A stretch of DNA of 58,393 nucleotides from Deltaproteobacteria bacterium (GCA_021793275.1 JAJYTC010000007.1:1-58393), one strand, 5' to 3'; counted from the stretch's first letter, positions 17,434 through 26,793 are shown. Notes: generated from the sequence alone by a model not told the origin. Numbers and translations: made by a program.

Positions 17434-20337
17434 TCAATACGGATCCGATGGACAGGTGAGGGGTTCGTTGCCGTTTTTTTTCCGGCCAAGCGGCGAAGAG
17501 GCGATTTTTGCGCTGGATGCATCCTCTTTCTTTATCCCGAGTTTGTACATTCTTTTGTACAAAGTCGATCTTTTCAACCCGAGCAGTTCGGCGGCGCCGT
17601 TGGGTCCGTAGATACGCCCCCCGGTCTTCTCCAGTACGTAGGTGATATAACGGCGTTGAAGTTCATCCATAGTGGGGGTGTCCGTGAAGGAGTATTGGCG
17701 GAACGGCGCCGGCTCCGAGGGAAGATCCAATACCAGTCTTTCACCATTGGACAATATGACCGCCCGCTCGATCACGTTTTTCAACTGCCGGACGTTGCCC
17801 GGCCAGGAACAGGCCAGGAGCTTATCTCGATCCGAGGCAGTAAGCTCCAATCCCTGGCGACCGTACTTGCCGGCGTAGCGGCGTAAAAAATGCCGGGCCA
17901 GCAGAATGACATCCTCCCCGCGATCCTTTAGCGGCGGCAACACCAGGGGGATAACATTGAGTCGATAATAGAGGTCCCGGCGAAAACGTCCCGCCGCCAC
18001 TTCATCGGCGAGGTTGCGGTTGGTGGCGGCCACCAGTCTGAAATCGGACTTAACCGGATGGGTCCCGCCGATCCGGTAGAAAGTCTTGGTCTCAAGGGCC
18101 CGCAACAGTTTGACCTGCACTTGCAGCGGCAGTTCGCCGATCTCATCGATAAACAGCGTTCCCTGGTGAGCCAACTCGATGCGGCCCCTTTTGAGGGCGT
18201 CGGCGCCGGTAAAGGCCCCTTTCTCGTGTCCGAACAGTTCGCTTTCCACCAGATTCTCGGGAATTGTGGCCGCGTCCACTACGATGAAAGGTCCGTCCGA
18301 GCGGGGGCTGAACTTGTGGAGTCTGCCGACCAGGAGTTCCTTTCCGGTCCCGGTTTCTCCGGTGACCAGGAGCGTGGCTTCAGAGCGCGCCGCCTTTTCG
18401 GCCTGATCGAGCATTTTGAACATCACCGGGGCCTGGGTCAGAATCGGGCCGCGGCCGAACCTTTCCAGTTGAATAGACTTGTCGGCCGTAAGACGGTTGA
18501 TCTCTTCTCTTCCCTGAAGCAGTTCCAGGATATGGCCGATATAGATATTGGCATGATGGGTCAGGATCGACATCCATCGGGCGGGCAGGAAGCCGAAATT
18601 GGCGCTGCGATATGAGTCGTCGAAGTAAAGCACGCCTCTTACCGCCCCTTCCACCTCGATGGGTATGCACAGAAGCTCCCGGATGGCCTCGTCTGCCGGC
18701 AAATGCAGAGCGGGCTCAGGCTCGGTCCGGATATATCGATTTTCCTTAAACGATTTACAGATCAGCTCGAGACTGGGTTGGAAAGCTTTGGAATTAATCT
18801 CGCGATTTTTGAAATTGTAACCCGCTCTCAGCCCGAATTGTTGCTGCCGCCCGCGGCCCGAACTCCAAAACAATGCTCCCCGCTCGGCCCTCAGCAGCCG
18901 TCCTATGCGCCAGACGGCCCAATGGAACAGCTCTTCCCTGTCTACCGCCCCGTCCAGTTCGTGCAAAAGCTTCAAATAGTCATCGACCGTATTTTGTAAA
19001 TAATCTCCGGTGGCGGGCCGTAAGGCTTCACCGGCGAGCATACCGCGAAGGTCCTCCGGCAGGTAATAGAGATCGAGCCCCATTTCCCGGAGCTTTTGCC
19101 AGACTTTTTGAAGCAGGGCCAGTGCTTCTTCTCTCGCCCCGTCCCGGAGGTGCAAGCGGGTGAGAGCGATCAGGGTGTCGTTCAGGGCCAGGGCGGCGCC
19201 GGCGTTTTCCAAATGCGCGATTCCGGCGTTCAGGTCCCTCATGACCAGGGCGGCCTCCCGGCCTGCCTGCAGATTGTCTTCGGCCCGGCGCCGCAAAGCA
19301 ATACCCCGCTGCACGATACTCGGCTCCTGCAGGCATAAATCCAACACCTTTTCATACTTCCAGCCTTCGCTAATGGGCTCGAAACCATGATGGTGGAACG
19401 CGGCGAGCATATCGAGCAGGTATTCGTTTACGTAAAGGAGGGTGGATTTCCATTTCTGCCCCTCGGTTACGGCCGACCGGAGCACTTCGTATGCGCCCTG
19501 GAGGTCGCCGTCACGGAATGACTGAATGGCCAGACCTGCACGGGCAATGAAGAGGGCGTAGGAATACCGGCTTTCACCGGCTTCTTTTAACGAGGCTTGT
19601 AAATGAAACGAGGCTTCAGGTCTTTTGCGGGCTACCGCCAAAGAAAAACCCAGGAGCGCTCTGGCCATGGAGGCTACCGCCGGCAACCCCATGTCCCTGG
19701 CGGAGCGCCAGTAGTTTTGGAAAAACCCCAGGGCGCGGGGCACCTGGGCGGTCGTAAAAAGGGTGATGCCCAGGGCCCATAGGATCATTGGATAAACCAA
19801 CAGGCTGTCCTCTTCCAGGGTGAAGAGCTGTTCGGCCCTTTCAAAATGGAGGATGGCCTCCTGATACTGACCCTGAAGGACAAAATAGAGCCCGAGAAAT
19901 TCGGCCGCGGCCCTCAGGATATCGGCATCTCCCAACTGTTCGACTTCCGCCTTGCCGGCGGCGAGCATGGCGAGGCCTTCGGCGGGCTGGTCAAGATAGG
20001 CCAGCAACCGCCCCAGATGCAGGCACGCCAAGGCGTGGGTCCTTACATTGCCCGATGCCTTGCTAAGATCGATCGCGGTCTGAAGATAGGGCGCCAGAAC
20101 CTGCATCTTCCGCCCCACGGCAAAAGAGAGGTTTGACATTTCAATTACCGCCTCGACGAACAATCGGTCTCCATCGCCCGTGCCATTCAAGATATAGCGG
20201 TACAGATTTTCCACCGCGCGGCTGAGGTGCTGGTAGGCAAGTCCGTGGTCGCGCCGTCCGAGCAACTCGTGGGCCAAATCCAATTCGGCTTCCGCAGCTT
20301 CGACCAGTCGTCCGGAGTCTGTTGTTTCGGGGTTCAT
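17434..20337 (-). CDS. Sigma-54-dependent activator with long helical-repeat sensor region
   Basis: A 967-residue bacterial enhancer-binding protein. Residues ~1-450 are helical and TPR-like (repeated A-x-L-x-L-G pairs), ~470-600 look GAF-like, ~630-870 are the AAA+ domain with Walker A GETGTGKE (~659) and the sigma-54 contact loop GAFTGA (~707), and ~890-940 the helix-turn-helix (GPNGAAELLGLKRSTLYKRM). It should open sigma-54 promoters in response to a ligand or partner sensed by the N-terminal part. The ATG at 20337 has GGAGCT before it; the extension to 20412 overlaps the operator palindrome. Its target is almost certainly the divergent acyl-CoA operon, which has a -24/-12 promoter. Confidence 0.9.
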   Translation of the reverse strand: MNPETTDSGRLVEAAEAELDLAHELLGRRDHGLAYQHLSRAVENLYRYILNGTGDGDRLFVEAVIEMSNLSFAVGRKMQVLAPYLQTAIDLSKASGNVRTHALACLHLGRLLAYLDQPAEGLAMLAAGKAEVEQLGDADILRAAAEFLGLYFVLQGQYQEAILHFERAEQLFTLEEDSLLVYPMILWALGITLFTTAQVPRALGFFQNYWRSARDMGLPAVASMARALLGFSLAVARKRPEASFHLQASLKEAGESRYSYALFIARAGLAIQSFRDGDLQGAYEVLRSAVTEGQKWKSTLLYVNEYLLDMLAAFHHHGFEPISEGWKYEKVLDLCLQEPSIVQRGIALRRRAEDNLQAGREAALVMRDLNAGIAHLENAGAALALNDTLIALTRLHLRDGAREEALALLQKVWQKLREMGLDLYYLPEDLRGMLAGEALRPATGDYLQNTVDDYLKLLHELDGAVDREELFHWAVWRIGRLLRAERGALFWSSGRGRQQQFGLRAGYNFKNREINSKAFQPSLELICKSFKENRYIRTEPEPALHLPADEAIRELLCIPIEVEGAVRGVLYFDDSYRSANFGFLPARWMSILTHHANIYIGHILELLQGREEINRLTADKSIQLERFGRGPILTQAPVMFKMLDQAEKAARSEATLLVTGETGTGKELLVGRLHKFSPRSDGPFIVVDAATIPENLVESELFGHEKGAFTGADALKRGRIELAHQGTLFIDEIGELPLQVQVKLLRALETKTFYRIGGTHPVKSDFRLVAATNRNLADEVAAGRFRRDLYYRLNVIPLVLPPLKDRGEDVILLARHFLRRYAGKYGRQGLELTASDRDKLLACSWPGNVRQLKNVIERAVILSNGERLVLDLPSEPAPFRQYSFTDTPTMDELQRRYITYVLEKTGGRIYGPNGAAELLGLKRSTLYKRMYKLGIKKEDASSAKIASSPLGRKKNGNEPLTCPSDPY

Positions 20338-20396
20338 AGCGCCGAGCTCCTTTTTAGCCAGCATAAATATTAGGACAACTGCCGAGCGCAGGGCAA

Positions 20397-20427
20397 GGAC
20401 AATTGTCCCCATGGCGACAAGATTGTC
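20397..20427. promoter_or_regulatory. Tandem palindromes, likely upstream activating sites
   Basis: A perfect 12-bp palindrome GGACAATTGTCC (20397-20408) is followed at 20416-20427 by the related inverted repeat GACAA-GA-TTGTC. A half site GGACAACT lies at 20373. They sit about 90-120 bp upstream of the -24 element and about 60 bp upstream of the regulator start, the normal placing for enhancer sites of a sigma-54 activator, and could also serve autoregulation. Confidence 0.65.
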
Positions 20428-20514
20428 ACCCCGGCGTCATCAAAGAGCGGGGGCAGAGCTCCGGCCCTGGCGCAAATCATAGTGATATCGATATGATATT
20501 CTGTAAAAATGAGG

Positions 20515-20530
20515 TGGCATGCTGTTTGCT
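20515..20530 (+). promoter_or_regulatory. Sigma-54 (-24/-12) promoter
   Basis: TGGCATGCTGTTTGCT matches the sigma-54 consensus TGGCAC-N5-TTGCW, with GG at 20516-20517 and GC at 20528-20529 separated by exactly ten bases. Transcription should begin near 20541 and run into the acyl-CoA dehydrogenase gene at 20688. The adjacent divergent gene encodes a sigma-54 activator, which supports the call. Confidence 0.82.
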
Positions 20531-20614
20531 TTTATATCTCCCCGGCCGGCAAGCGCAGCGTCAGCTTTCGAATAGCCAAAAGACCAGGGCATTGAAAAAG
20601 CGAAGGGCAAAAGC

Positions 20615-20635
20615 GCGGGGAGCTGTGCCCCCCGC
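20615..20635 (+). other. Leader hairpin before the acyl-CoA operon
   Basis: Within the roughly 145-base leader a stem GCGGGG/CCCCGC encloses a nine-base loop. It is not followed by a T run, so it is not a terminator. It may stabilise the mRNA. The rest of the gap from 20338 to 20687 holds no gene. Confidence 0.4.
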
Positions 20636-20687
20636 ACCCCCACGAGGTCGGTGCGGCCAATTCAATTAATTTTCAAAGAGGTGATTT

Positions 20688-21863
20688 ATGTCCCCCAGGT
20701 ACGGAACTTCGCAAGGCGCCCGGCTCTATTTCGGGGAAGAACACGAAATGCTGCGAAAAAGCGTTGCCCGCTTCGTGGACCGGGAAATCAATCCCTACAT
20801 GGACCAATGGGAGCAGGAGGGCCAGGCGCCCTTGCATGAGCTTTTCAAAAAGATGGGAGACCTCGGTCTGCTCGGTATCCGCTACGATCCGAAGTACGGA
20901 GGGCAGGGGCTGGACAGCTGGTTCGACCTGGTCTTCGTGGAAGAACTGGGCCGGATCTCGGGCGCCGGGATAAGCACGGCCATCGGGGTGCAGACTCACA
21001 TGGCCACGCCCGCCCTTGCCGATTTCGGCAGCGAATACCTGAAGGAAACCTATCTTCAGCCGGCCATACGCGGTGATATGGTCGCAGCCATCGGGGTGAC
21101 CGAGGCCGGCGCCGGCTCCGATGTGGCGGGCCTAAGAACCCGGGCCAGGCGTGAGGGCGACCATTACGTCATAAACGGTTCCAAGATGTTCATCACCAAT
21201 GGCTGCCAGGCGGATTTCGTCACTACTCTGTGCCGTACCGACGATAAACCCGGCTACCACTCTTTCAGCCTGATCGTGGTCCCGACAAATACACCCGGTT
21301 TCAGCGTGGGACAAAAACTGGACAAACTGGGGCTGCGCAGTTCGGATACCGGTCTGCTCTATTATGACGATGTCCGGGTCCCGGCCGAAAATCTGATCGG
21401 AGAGGAAGGTGAAGGCTTCATCTACCAGATGAAGCAGTTTCAGCACGAACGATTTTTCGCCATCCCACCCGCCTATGTAAGCGCGCAGGAGATGATTTCG
21501 ACGACCGTCGACTATATCAAGCAGCGGCAGGTATTCGGCAGACCCCTGATCGCCAACCAGGTCCTCCGGCATCGGTTGGTGGAGTGGATGACCGAACTGG
21601 AATGCCTCAAACAGCTTACCTATCATATCGTGCGGATGAAGGAGGCAGGTCTTGATGTCACGCGTGAAGTGACCATGGGCAAGCTGTATGCCGGTCCGCT
21701 GATACGCAAAATTGCCGATGGTTGTCTACAGATGTACGGGGGCATGGGGTACATGAGCGAAACCCCGGTTTCGCGTTTCTTTCGGGACGCCCGGCTCTAT
21801 TCCATCGGCGGCGGGGCCGATGAAGTGATGAGTGAAATCCTTTGCAAACTGGAAGGCTTTTGA
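20688..21863 (+). CDS. Acyl-CoA dehydrogenase, isovaleryl/citronellyl-CoA type
   Basis: A 391-residue flavin acyl-CoA dehydrogenase: VTEAGAGSDVAGLRTRA (FAD/substrate loop), INGSKMFITNG, and the C-terminal QMYGGMGYMSETPVSRFFRDARLYSIGGGADEV. The catalytic Glu of medium-chain enzymes (in Y-E-G-T) is Gly here (IGGGAD). A Glu at residue 254 (FQHERFF) is in the alternative place used by isovaleryl-CoA dehydrogenase. The C-terminal IGGGADEV recalls citronellyl-CoA dehydrogenase AtuD. It should introduce a double bond into a branched acyl-CoA, giving the substrate for the carboxylase encoded next. First gene of the sigma-54 operon; AGAGGTG before the ATG. Confidence 0.88.
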   Translation: MSPRYGTSQGARLYFGEEHEMLRKSVARFVDREINPYMDQWEQEGQAPLHELFKKMGDLGLLGIRYDPKYGGQGLDSWFDLVFVEELGRISGAGISTAIGVQTHMATPALADFGSEYLKETYLQPAIRGDMVAAIGVTEAGAGSDVAGLRTRARREGDHYVINGSKMFITNGCQADFVTTLCRTDDKPGYHSFSLIVVPTNTPGFSVGQKLDKLGLRSSDTGLLYYDDVRVPAENLIGEEGEGFIYQMKQFQHERFFAIPPAYVSAQEMISTTVDYIKQRQVFGRPLIANQVLRHRLVEWMTELECLKQLTYHIVRMKEAGLDVTREVTMGKLYAGPLIRKIADGCLQMYGGMGYMSETPVSRFFRDARLYSIGGGADEVMSEILCKLEGF

Positions 21864-21899
21864 GATTTGTTCAGCGCAAAACCACAGGAGACGGCCGGC

Positions 21900-23450
21900 A
21901 TGGGACAGTGGATGGATGGGTTTCTAACCAGACTAGCCCGCAACCGAGAAGAAAACCTGGCGGGAGGCGGGCCTGAGCGCATCAAGCTGCAGCACGAGCT
22001 GGGAAAACTGACCGCGAGGGAACGAATCGAATACCTGGCCGATCCCGGTTCGTTTTGCGAACTGGGATCGTTGGTTCGAGACCCCGGGGCCGAACGTGGC
22101 AAGCTGACCAGGCCCTCCCCGGCGGACGGCGTGGTGATGGGTTCGGCGGAAATCAACGGCCGGCAGGTCATGCTCTATGCCACCGATTTTACGGTCATGT
22201 CAGGGGCCCCGGGCGATGAAGGCGTCTGGAAAATGGCGGAACTGGTGGAAATGGCCGGACGAGAGCAAGTGCCGGTGATAGGCATTTTCGACTCGGCGGG
22301 CTCGCGCATCGGTTTTACCGGAGGGGCTTTCGGCCTGCACGGTCTGGCAAGGCTTACCCGAAACTACTGCCTTTATTCGGGAATCATTCCTCAAATTGCG
22401 CTGGTGCTGGGACCGTGCGCCGGGCCGTTGGCCCAGATTCCGGTCCTGTGCGATTTTCTGATCATGAATGCGAACACCGGCTTTTTATGGTTTGGGGGCG
22501 AAATTGAATCCGAGGAAGCCGGCCGGGCCGATTTTCACATGAGGAGAAGCGGCCAGGTGGACCTGACGGCCGATAGTGATGAAGAATCCATGGATCTGGC
22601 CAAAAAACTGCTCGAGTTCATTCCTCAAAACTGCTGGGAAAAACCACCCCGCGTGAAAGCAAACGATGATCCCGACCGCAGGGAAGAAGGTCTTCTCAGC
22701 GTGATGCCCGACGATCCGAAATTCACCTATGACATGCACGAGATCATCGAGCTGATTGTGGACGACGGCGAATTTTTCGAGCTTAAAGAGGATTTCGCCC
22801 CCAACCTGATAGTGGGATTCGCTCGCTTTGACGGTATGCCTGCGGGCATTGTGGCCAGCAATCCGGACGAACTGAGCGGCATCATGGAACCCGATTCATC
22901 GGACAAATACGATCGCTTCATGATGTTTCTGGATAATTTTGAAATACCCATGGTCAACTTGTCCGACACCACCGCCTATCCCCCCGGCGACCGCTGGGAG
23001 CGGATGGGGGTTATCCGCCACGGCGCCAAGAACCTGCACGGCTACAGCAGCACCACCAATCCCAAGGTGACCGTGGTGCTGCGGCGTTCCTACGGCGGAT
23101 CGAACATCACCATGGGATGCAGCAAAATGGGCCCCGACTACATATACGCCTGGCCCACGGTGGAGTTCGCCCCGACGGGGCCGGAATCGATCGTTTTGGC
23201 CGTCTTTCACAAACAGCTGGCCAAGGCCGAGGCCGAGGGCAACTACGACGAAGTGTACCACTTTTATTTGAACATTCTCAAGGAACAGTTCAGCGTAATG
23301 AACCAGGGCAAAGGGTATACCCATTATTACACCGTCCACGAGGTCATCGATCCGCGCGATACCCGGCCCCGCATAATCAAGGCCTTGCGGGCGACGGCCG
23401 ACAAGCGCGACCGACTCCCTGGCAAAAAACGCTACATTAAACCCGCCTAA
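21900..23450 (+). CDS. Acyl-CoA carboxylase carboxyltransferase subunit, paralogue 1
   Basis: A 516-residue carboxyltransferase of the PccB/MccB/GcdA family, with N- and C-terminal crotonase-like halves. LTARERIEYLADPGSFCELGSL opens the N half. The oxyanion loop usually G-P-C-A-G-G-A reads GPCAGPLAQ, while the C half keeps the double glycine (RRSYGGSNITMG versus RKAYGGAY). ATG 21900 follows CAGGAG; an upstream TTG gives no conserved sequence. It is followed 21 bp later by a second, complementary paralogue, so a mixed hexamer is likely. Biotin carrier and carboxylase are encoded downstream. Expected reaction: transfer of CO2 from biotin to an enoyl-CoA such as a 3-methylcrotonyl- or geranyl-like substrate. 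Confidence 0.87.
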   Translation: MGQWMDGFLTRLARNREENLAGGGPERIKLQHELGKLTARERIEYLADPGSFCELGSLVRDPGAERGKLTRPSPADGVVMGSAEINGRQVMLYATDFTVMSGAPGDEGVWKMAELVEMAGREQVPVIGIFDSAGSRIGFTGGAFGLHGLARLTRNYCLYSGIIPQIALVLGPCAGPLAQIPVLCDFLIMNANTGFLWFGGEIESEEAGRADFHMRRSGQVDLTADSDEESMDLAKKLLEFIPQNCWEKPPRVKANDDPDRREEGLLSVMPDDPKFTYDMHEIIELIVDDGEFFELKEDFAPNLIVGFARFDGMPAGIVASNPDELSGIMEPDSSDKYDRFMMFLDNFEIPMVNLSDTTAYPPGDRWERMGVIRHGAKNLHGYSSTTNPKVTVVLRRSYGGSNITMGCSKMGPDYIYAWPTVEFAPTGPESIVLAVFHKQLAKAEAEGNYDEVYHFYLNILKEQFSVMNQGKGYTHYYTVHEVIDPRDTRPRIIKALRATADKRDRLPGKKRYIKPA

Positions 23451-23471
23451 GTTTGCGCTGGGGGAATGAGC

Positions 23472-25028
23472 ATGGGAAAACGAATGGATGAAGCGATCCA
23501 AAAATTTCTCGCCATCCAGGAGAAAAACAAACTGGGCGGCGGCCGGCAGCACATCGAGCGGCAGCACGAGCGGGGCAAGCTGACCGCTCGGGAACGCATC
23601 GAGATTCTCATCGATCCCGGTACTTTCAACGAACTTGGCTCCTGTGTCAACACAACCGGAATGCGCATCGACGGTGTAAGGCCGGATGCGCCCTGCGACG
23701 GCCTGGTGCTCGGGACCGGCGAGGTCCATGGACGCCCGGTTATGATCCACGCAGCGGATTTCACCGTGCTCGGCGGATCGGTCGGGGCGCAGACCGTAGC
23801 CAAGTTGAGTCGAGCCGTGGAAATGGCCGCCTTATGGGGGATTCCCATCGTCCATTTGCTGGATTCCTCCGGTGGCCGGCTGGGTTACAGGGACGTCAAC
23901 TGGGCCGGAATTGACTGGTATTTCCGCTCTCAGAGCCGTTTTTCCGGGACCACGCCGCAAATCACCGTGCTTATGGGGCCATGCATCGCGGGTGCGGCTT
24001 ATTTGCCCACACTTTGCGACTTTTTGTTCATGAGCCGGATTTCAGCCTCCCTTTGGCTGGGCGGGCCGCGCCAGACCCTGGCGGCCACCTCCGAGGTCAT
24101 CGACGGCGACATAGGAGGTGCGGACTACCACATGCAGCTTACCGGGACTTGCGACGTGACAGGCGCCGACGATCGGGAAACCATTCTCAAGTGCCGTGAA
24201 ATGCTGCGTTATCTACCGTCCAATTACAGGGAAAAACCCCCGTTGTGGGACAATACCGACCCGGCTGAGCGTGAGGTAGACCAATTGAGTGAAATCGTCC
24301 CCGACGACTTCAGTCGCACTTACGATATGCACGATGTGATAGCTCTGCTGGTCGATAACGGGGAGTATTTCGAGATCAAAGACCAGTATGCCAGGCAGCT
24401 CATCTGCTGTTTTTGCCGCTTCGGCGGCCGTACGGTGGGACTGGTGGCAAATAATCCGAAATATCCCGGCAGCATTTTGGAAGTGAACGCGTGCGACAAG
24501 TATTACCGGTTTTTGCAGGTCCTGGATGCTTACAACCTGCCCCTGGTCAACCTGACGGACACCCCGCCGGCGGTCCCCGGAGAAGTTGAGGAAGAGCGGG
24601 GCCTGCTGCGGCATATGGGCAAAATACTCGATTTGTACGCCACCGCTACCGTGCCCAAAATCGGCGTGGTCCTGCGTGAAGCTTACGCGGACACCGGAAG
24701 TTTGGTGATGAGCGGCCTCAAAGGCATGGGCGCGGATCTAACCTACGCCTGGCCTATTGCCCGGTTCGGAGTCGAGGCGTCCACCCTGGACTACCGGGCG
24801 GTGCTGGGAAAGGGTGTTGAAGAAGACGCGCCGGAGGCTTACTGGAAGTGGTCGCGGGAGAAGGCCGACGCCTTTGCCGCCGCCCATTCCTGGACGGCCC
24901 AGGTGGTCGATGAGATCATACTGCCCCGAGACACCCGCAAAAAGATCGTCCAGGCTTTGAAAGTAACGGAGCAGAAAGCGGAGGAACTGCCGCAGCGCAA
25001 AAAAGCGCATGGTTCACCACCTACCTGA
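23472..25028 (+). CDS. Acyl-CoA carboxylase carboxyltransferase subunit, paralogue 2
   Basis: A 518-residue second carboxyltransferase of the same family (HERGKLTARERIEILIDPGTFNELGS). Its N half keeps a near-normal oxyanion loop (GPCIAGAAYLP), but its C half has lost the double glycine (REAYADTGSLVMSG). This is the reverse of its neighbour, so each protein appears to carry one intact half-site. ATG 23472 is preferred over 23466 because the GGGGGA sequence touches the earlier ATG with no spacing. It forms part of the same operon as the biotin carrier (26794) and biotin carboxylase (27101). Which substrate the pair carboxylates is not decided by the sequence. Confidence 0.87.
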   Translation: MGKRMDEAIQKFLAIQEKNKLGGGRQHIERQHERGKLTARERIEILIDPGTFNELGSCVNTTGMRIDGVRPDAPCDGLVLGTGEVHGRPVMIHAADFTVLGGSVGAQTVAKLSRAVEMAALWGIPIVHLLDSSGGRLGYRDVNWAGIDWYFRSQSRFSGTTPQITVLMGPCIAGAAYLPTLCDFLFMSRISASLWLGGPRQTLAATSEVIDGDIGGADYHMQLTGTCDVTGADDRETILKCREMLRYLPSNYREKPPLWDNTDPAEREVDQLSEIVPDDFSRTYDMHDVIALLVDNGEYFEIKDQYARQLICCFCRFGGRTVGLVANNPKYPGSILEVNACDKYYRFLQVLDAYNLPLVNLTDTPPAVPGEVEEERGLLRHMGKILDLYATATVPKIGVVLREAYADTGSLVMSGLKGMGADLTYAWPIARFGVEASTLDYRAVLGKGVEEDAPEAYWKWSREKADAFAAAHSWTAQVVDEIILPRDTRKKIVQALKVTEQKAEELPQRKKAHGSPPT

Positions 25029-25082
25029 TATCCGGCGGATTCCGGATGGCTGATCGAACAGCATATCCTCCAGGAGCATGAT

Positions 25083-25949
25083 ATGAGTGATAAAGCGGTT
25101 TTGACCTGCGCCCTCACCGGCGTTTTGACCGATCCCTCCATGGCCGATCTTCCGGTCACCCCTGAAGAGATGGCCGAGGCGGCGCGGCAGGCCCGGGACG
25201 AGGGGGCGGTCATAGTCCATGTCCATTTCCGGGATCAAAGACCGGGTAAGGGAATGCTGCCCACCTGGGATGTTGATGTGGTGCGGTCCATTGTGGAGGC
25301 CATCCGTGCCCGCGTACCGGGGATCATCATCAACCAGAGCACAGGCGTAGTGGGGGCGGACATCTCCGGGCCTGTGGCCTGCCTTGAGGCCGTAAAACCG
25401 GAAATGGCCGCTTGCAACGCGGGAACGCTCAACTATCTCAAACAGAAACAAGACGGCGCCTGGGCCTGGCCGCCCATGCTTTTCGACAATCCCGTGGAAA
25501 AAGTCCAGGCCTTCCTGAACGCTATGTCGGCCAACGGAGTCGTTCCGGAGTTCGAATGCTTCGATTCGGGCATTGTTCGCAGCGTGGCCTTATACAAAAA
25601 AGCCGGCATGTTCGAAGGCGACCCTCACATCTCACTGGTCATGGGAGTGGAGAGCGGCCAGCCGGCCAAGCCGGAGTGGATTCCGCTGTTAAAAAAGGAA
25701 ATGCTGCCCGGGACCCACTGGCAGGTTATCTGCGTGGGGCGAAAAGAGGTCTGGGACCTCCAGCGCAAGGCCCTGGAAGAAGGCGGCAACGTGCGCACCG
25801 GCCTGGAAGACACATTCTATTTGCCAAACGGCGAAAAGGCTAGAAACAACGGCCAATTGACAGCGGCCCTGGCCAGAATCGTTCGTGAGACGGGCCGGGA
25901 GGTGGCCACGGCGGAAGAAGCCCGCCGTATTCTGGGAATAACGAGATAA
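25083..25949 (+). CDS. Beta-keto acid cleavage enzyme (BKACE, DUF849)
   Basis: A 288-residue BKACE. The zinc pair VIVHVHFRDQ sits near residue 46, and the family block EFECFDSGIVRSVALYKKAG near residue 160. The best-known member, Kce, cleaves 3-keto-5-aminohexanoate with acetyl-CoA, giving acetoacetate and a new acyl-CoA; others act on different 3-keto acids. In an operon of dehydrogenase, carboxylase and hydratase, one would expect an HMG-CoA-lyase-type enzyme at this step, so the BKACE may replace it or act on a side product. CAGGAG lies ahead of the ATG. The family is firm; the substrate is unknown. Confidence 0.88.
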   Translation: MSDKAVLTCALTGVLTDPSMADLPVTPEEMAEAARQARDEGAVIVHVHFRDQRPGKGMLPTWDVDVVRSIVEAIRARVPGIIINQSTGVVGADISGPVACLEAVKPEMAACNAGTLNYLKQKQDGAWAWPPMLFDNPVEKVQAFLNAMSANGVVPEFECFDSGIVRSVALYKKAGMFEGDPHISLVMGVESGQPAKPEWIPLLKKEMLPGTHWQVICVGRKEVWDLQRKALEEGGNVRTGLEDTFYLPNGEKARNNGQLTAALARIVRETGREVATAEEARRILGITR

Positions 25950-25970
25950 TACGCCAGGGGACCAAAAGCC

Positions 25971-26756
25971 ATGAATGATACGCATGAAGTGCTCTACCAT
26001 CGGCAGGATAAGGTCGCAACGATCACAATCAATCGTCCGCAGAGGCGAAATTCCCTTAATCCGGACGCATTGGAGGGCCTGCACAGGTATTTGGATCAAG
26101 CCGAGAAGGATGCCGAGGCGGGGGCTATCGTTCTCACCGGCGCGGGCGGACATTTTTGCGCCGGAGCGGACCTCGGGGGGAACTTCGGTTCGCAGGAGTC
26201 GTTTCTGGAAATGCATGAGGATCGAGCCCCTTATGCGGAACTGCTGCTTAAGATGAATAAATGCAAAAAACCGATCCTGGCCGCCATCGAAGGCTACTGC
26301 CTGGCCGGAGGTATGGGCCTGTGCCTCGCGAGCGACGTAATTATCGCCGGCGAGGAGGCCCGGTTCGGCCTGCCCGAAATCAAACGGGGACTGTGGCCTT
26401 ACATGGTCACCGCCCTGCTCATACGCAATGTCGGGCGGAAAAAGGCGCTTGAATTGTGCATGACCGGAGAGCTTATTGCTGCGGCCGAAGCCGAACGCAT
26501 CGGCCTGATCAATTACTGCGTCCCTCGGGATTCGTTGGCGGACAGAGTTTCGAGTATGGCAAAAAGGCTGTCTTCCTTCAGTCCGGCGGTGATGGGTCTG
26601 GGCAAGGCGTCCTTTTACCGGATTGCAGATATGACCACAGACGATGCGCTGCATTACCTTCGGGCGCAATTGACGATCAATACGCAGGTCGAAGACCTTA
26701 GGGAAGGCATAGCCGCTTTCATGGAAAAGCGGGACCCGGTTTGGAAAGGGCGCTAG
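25971..26756 (+). CDS. Enoyl-CoA hydratase/isomerase family protein (methylglutaconyl-CoA hydratase-like)
   Basis: A 261-residue crotonase. GGHFCAGADLGG forms the oxyanion region, GYCLAGGMGLCLASDVIIAGEEARFGLPEIKRG the active-site helices. Of the two catalytic glutamates of crotonase, the one in the G-G-C-E-L-A position is Gly here, while the one in P-E-I is kept. Single-Glu crotonases include hydratases, isomerases and retro-Claisen enzymes. By place in the operon it would hydrate the carboxylated enoyl-CoA, as AUH/LiuC/AtuE do. It starts 21 bp after the BKACE stop. Confidence 0.83.
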   Translation: MNDTHEVLYHRQDKVATITINRPQRRNSLNPDALEGLHRYLDQAEKDAEAGAIVLTGAGGHFCAGADLGGNFGSQESFLEMHEDRAPYAELLLKMNKCKKPILAAIEGYCLAGGMGLCLASDVIIAGEEARFGLPEIKRGLWPYMVTALLIRNVGRKKALELCMTGELIAAAEAERIGLINYCVPRDSLADRVSSMAKRLSSFSPAVMGLGKASFYRIADMTTDDALHYLRAQLTINTQVEDLREGIAAFMEKRDPVWKGR

Positions 26757-26793
26757 CCGGGCAAATTCAGCTTTAATGGGGAGCATAGCACGC

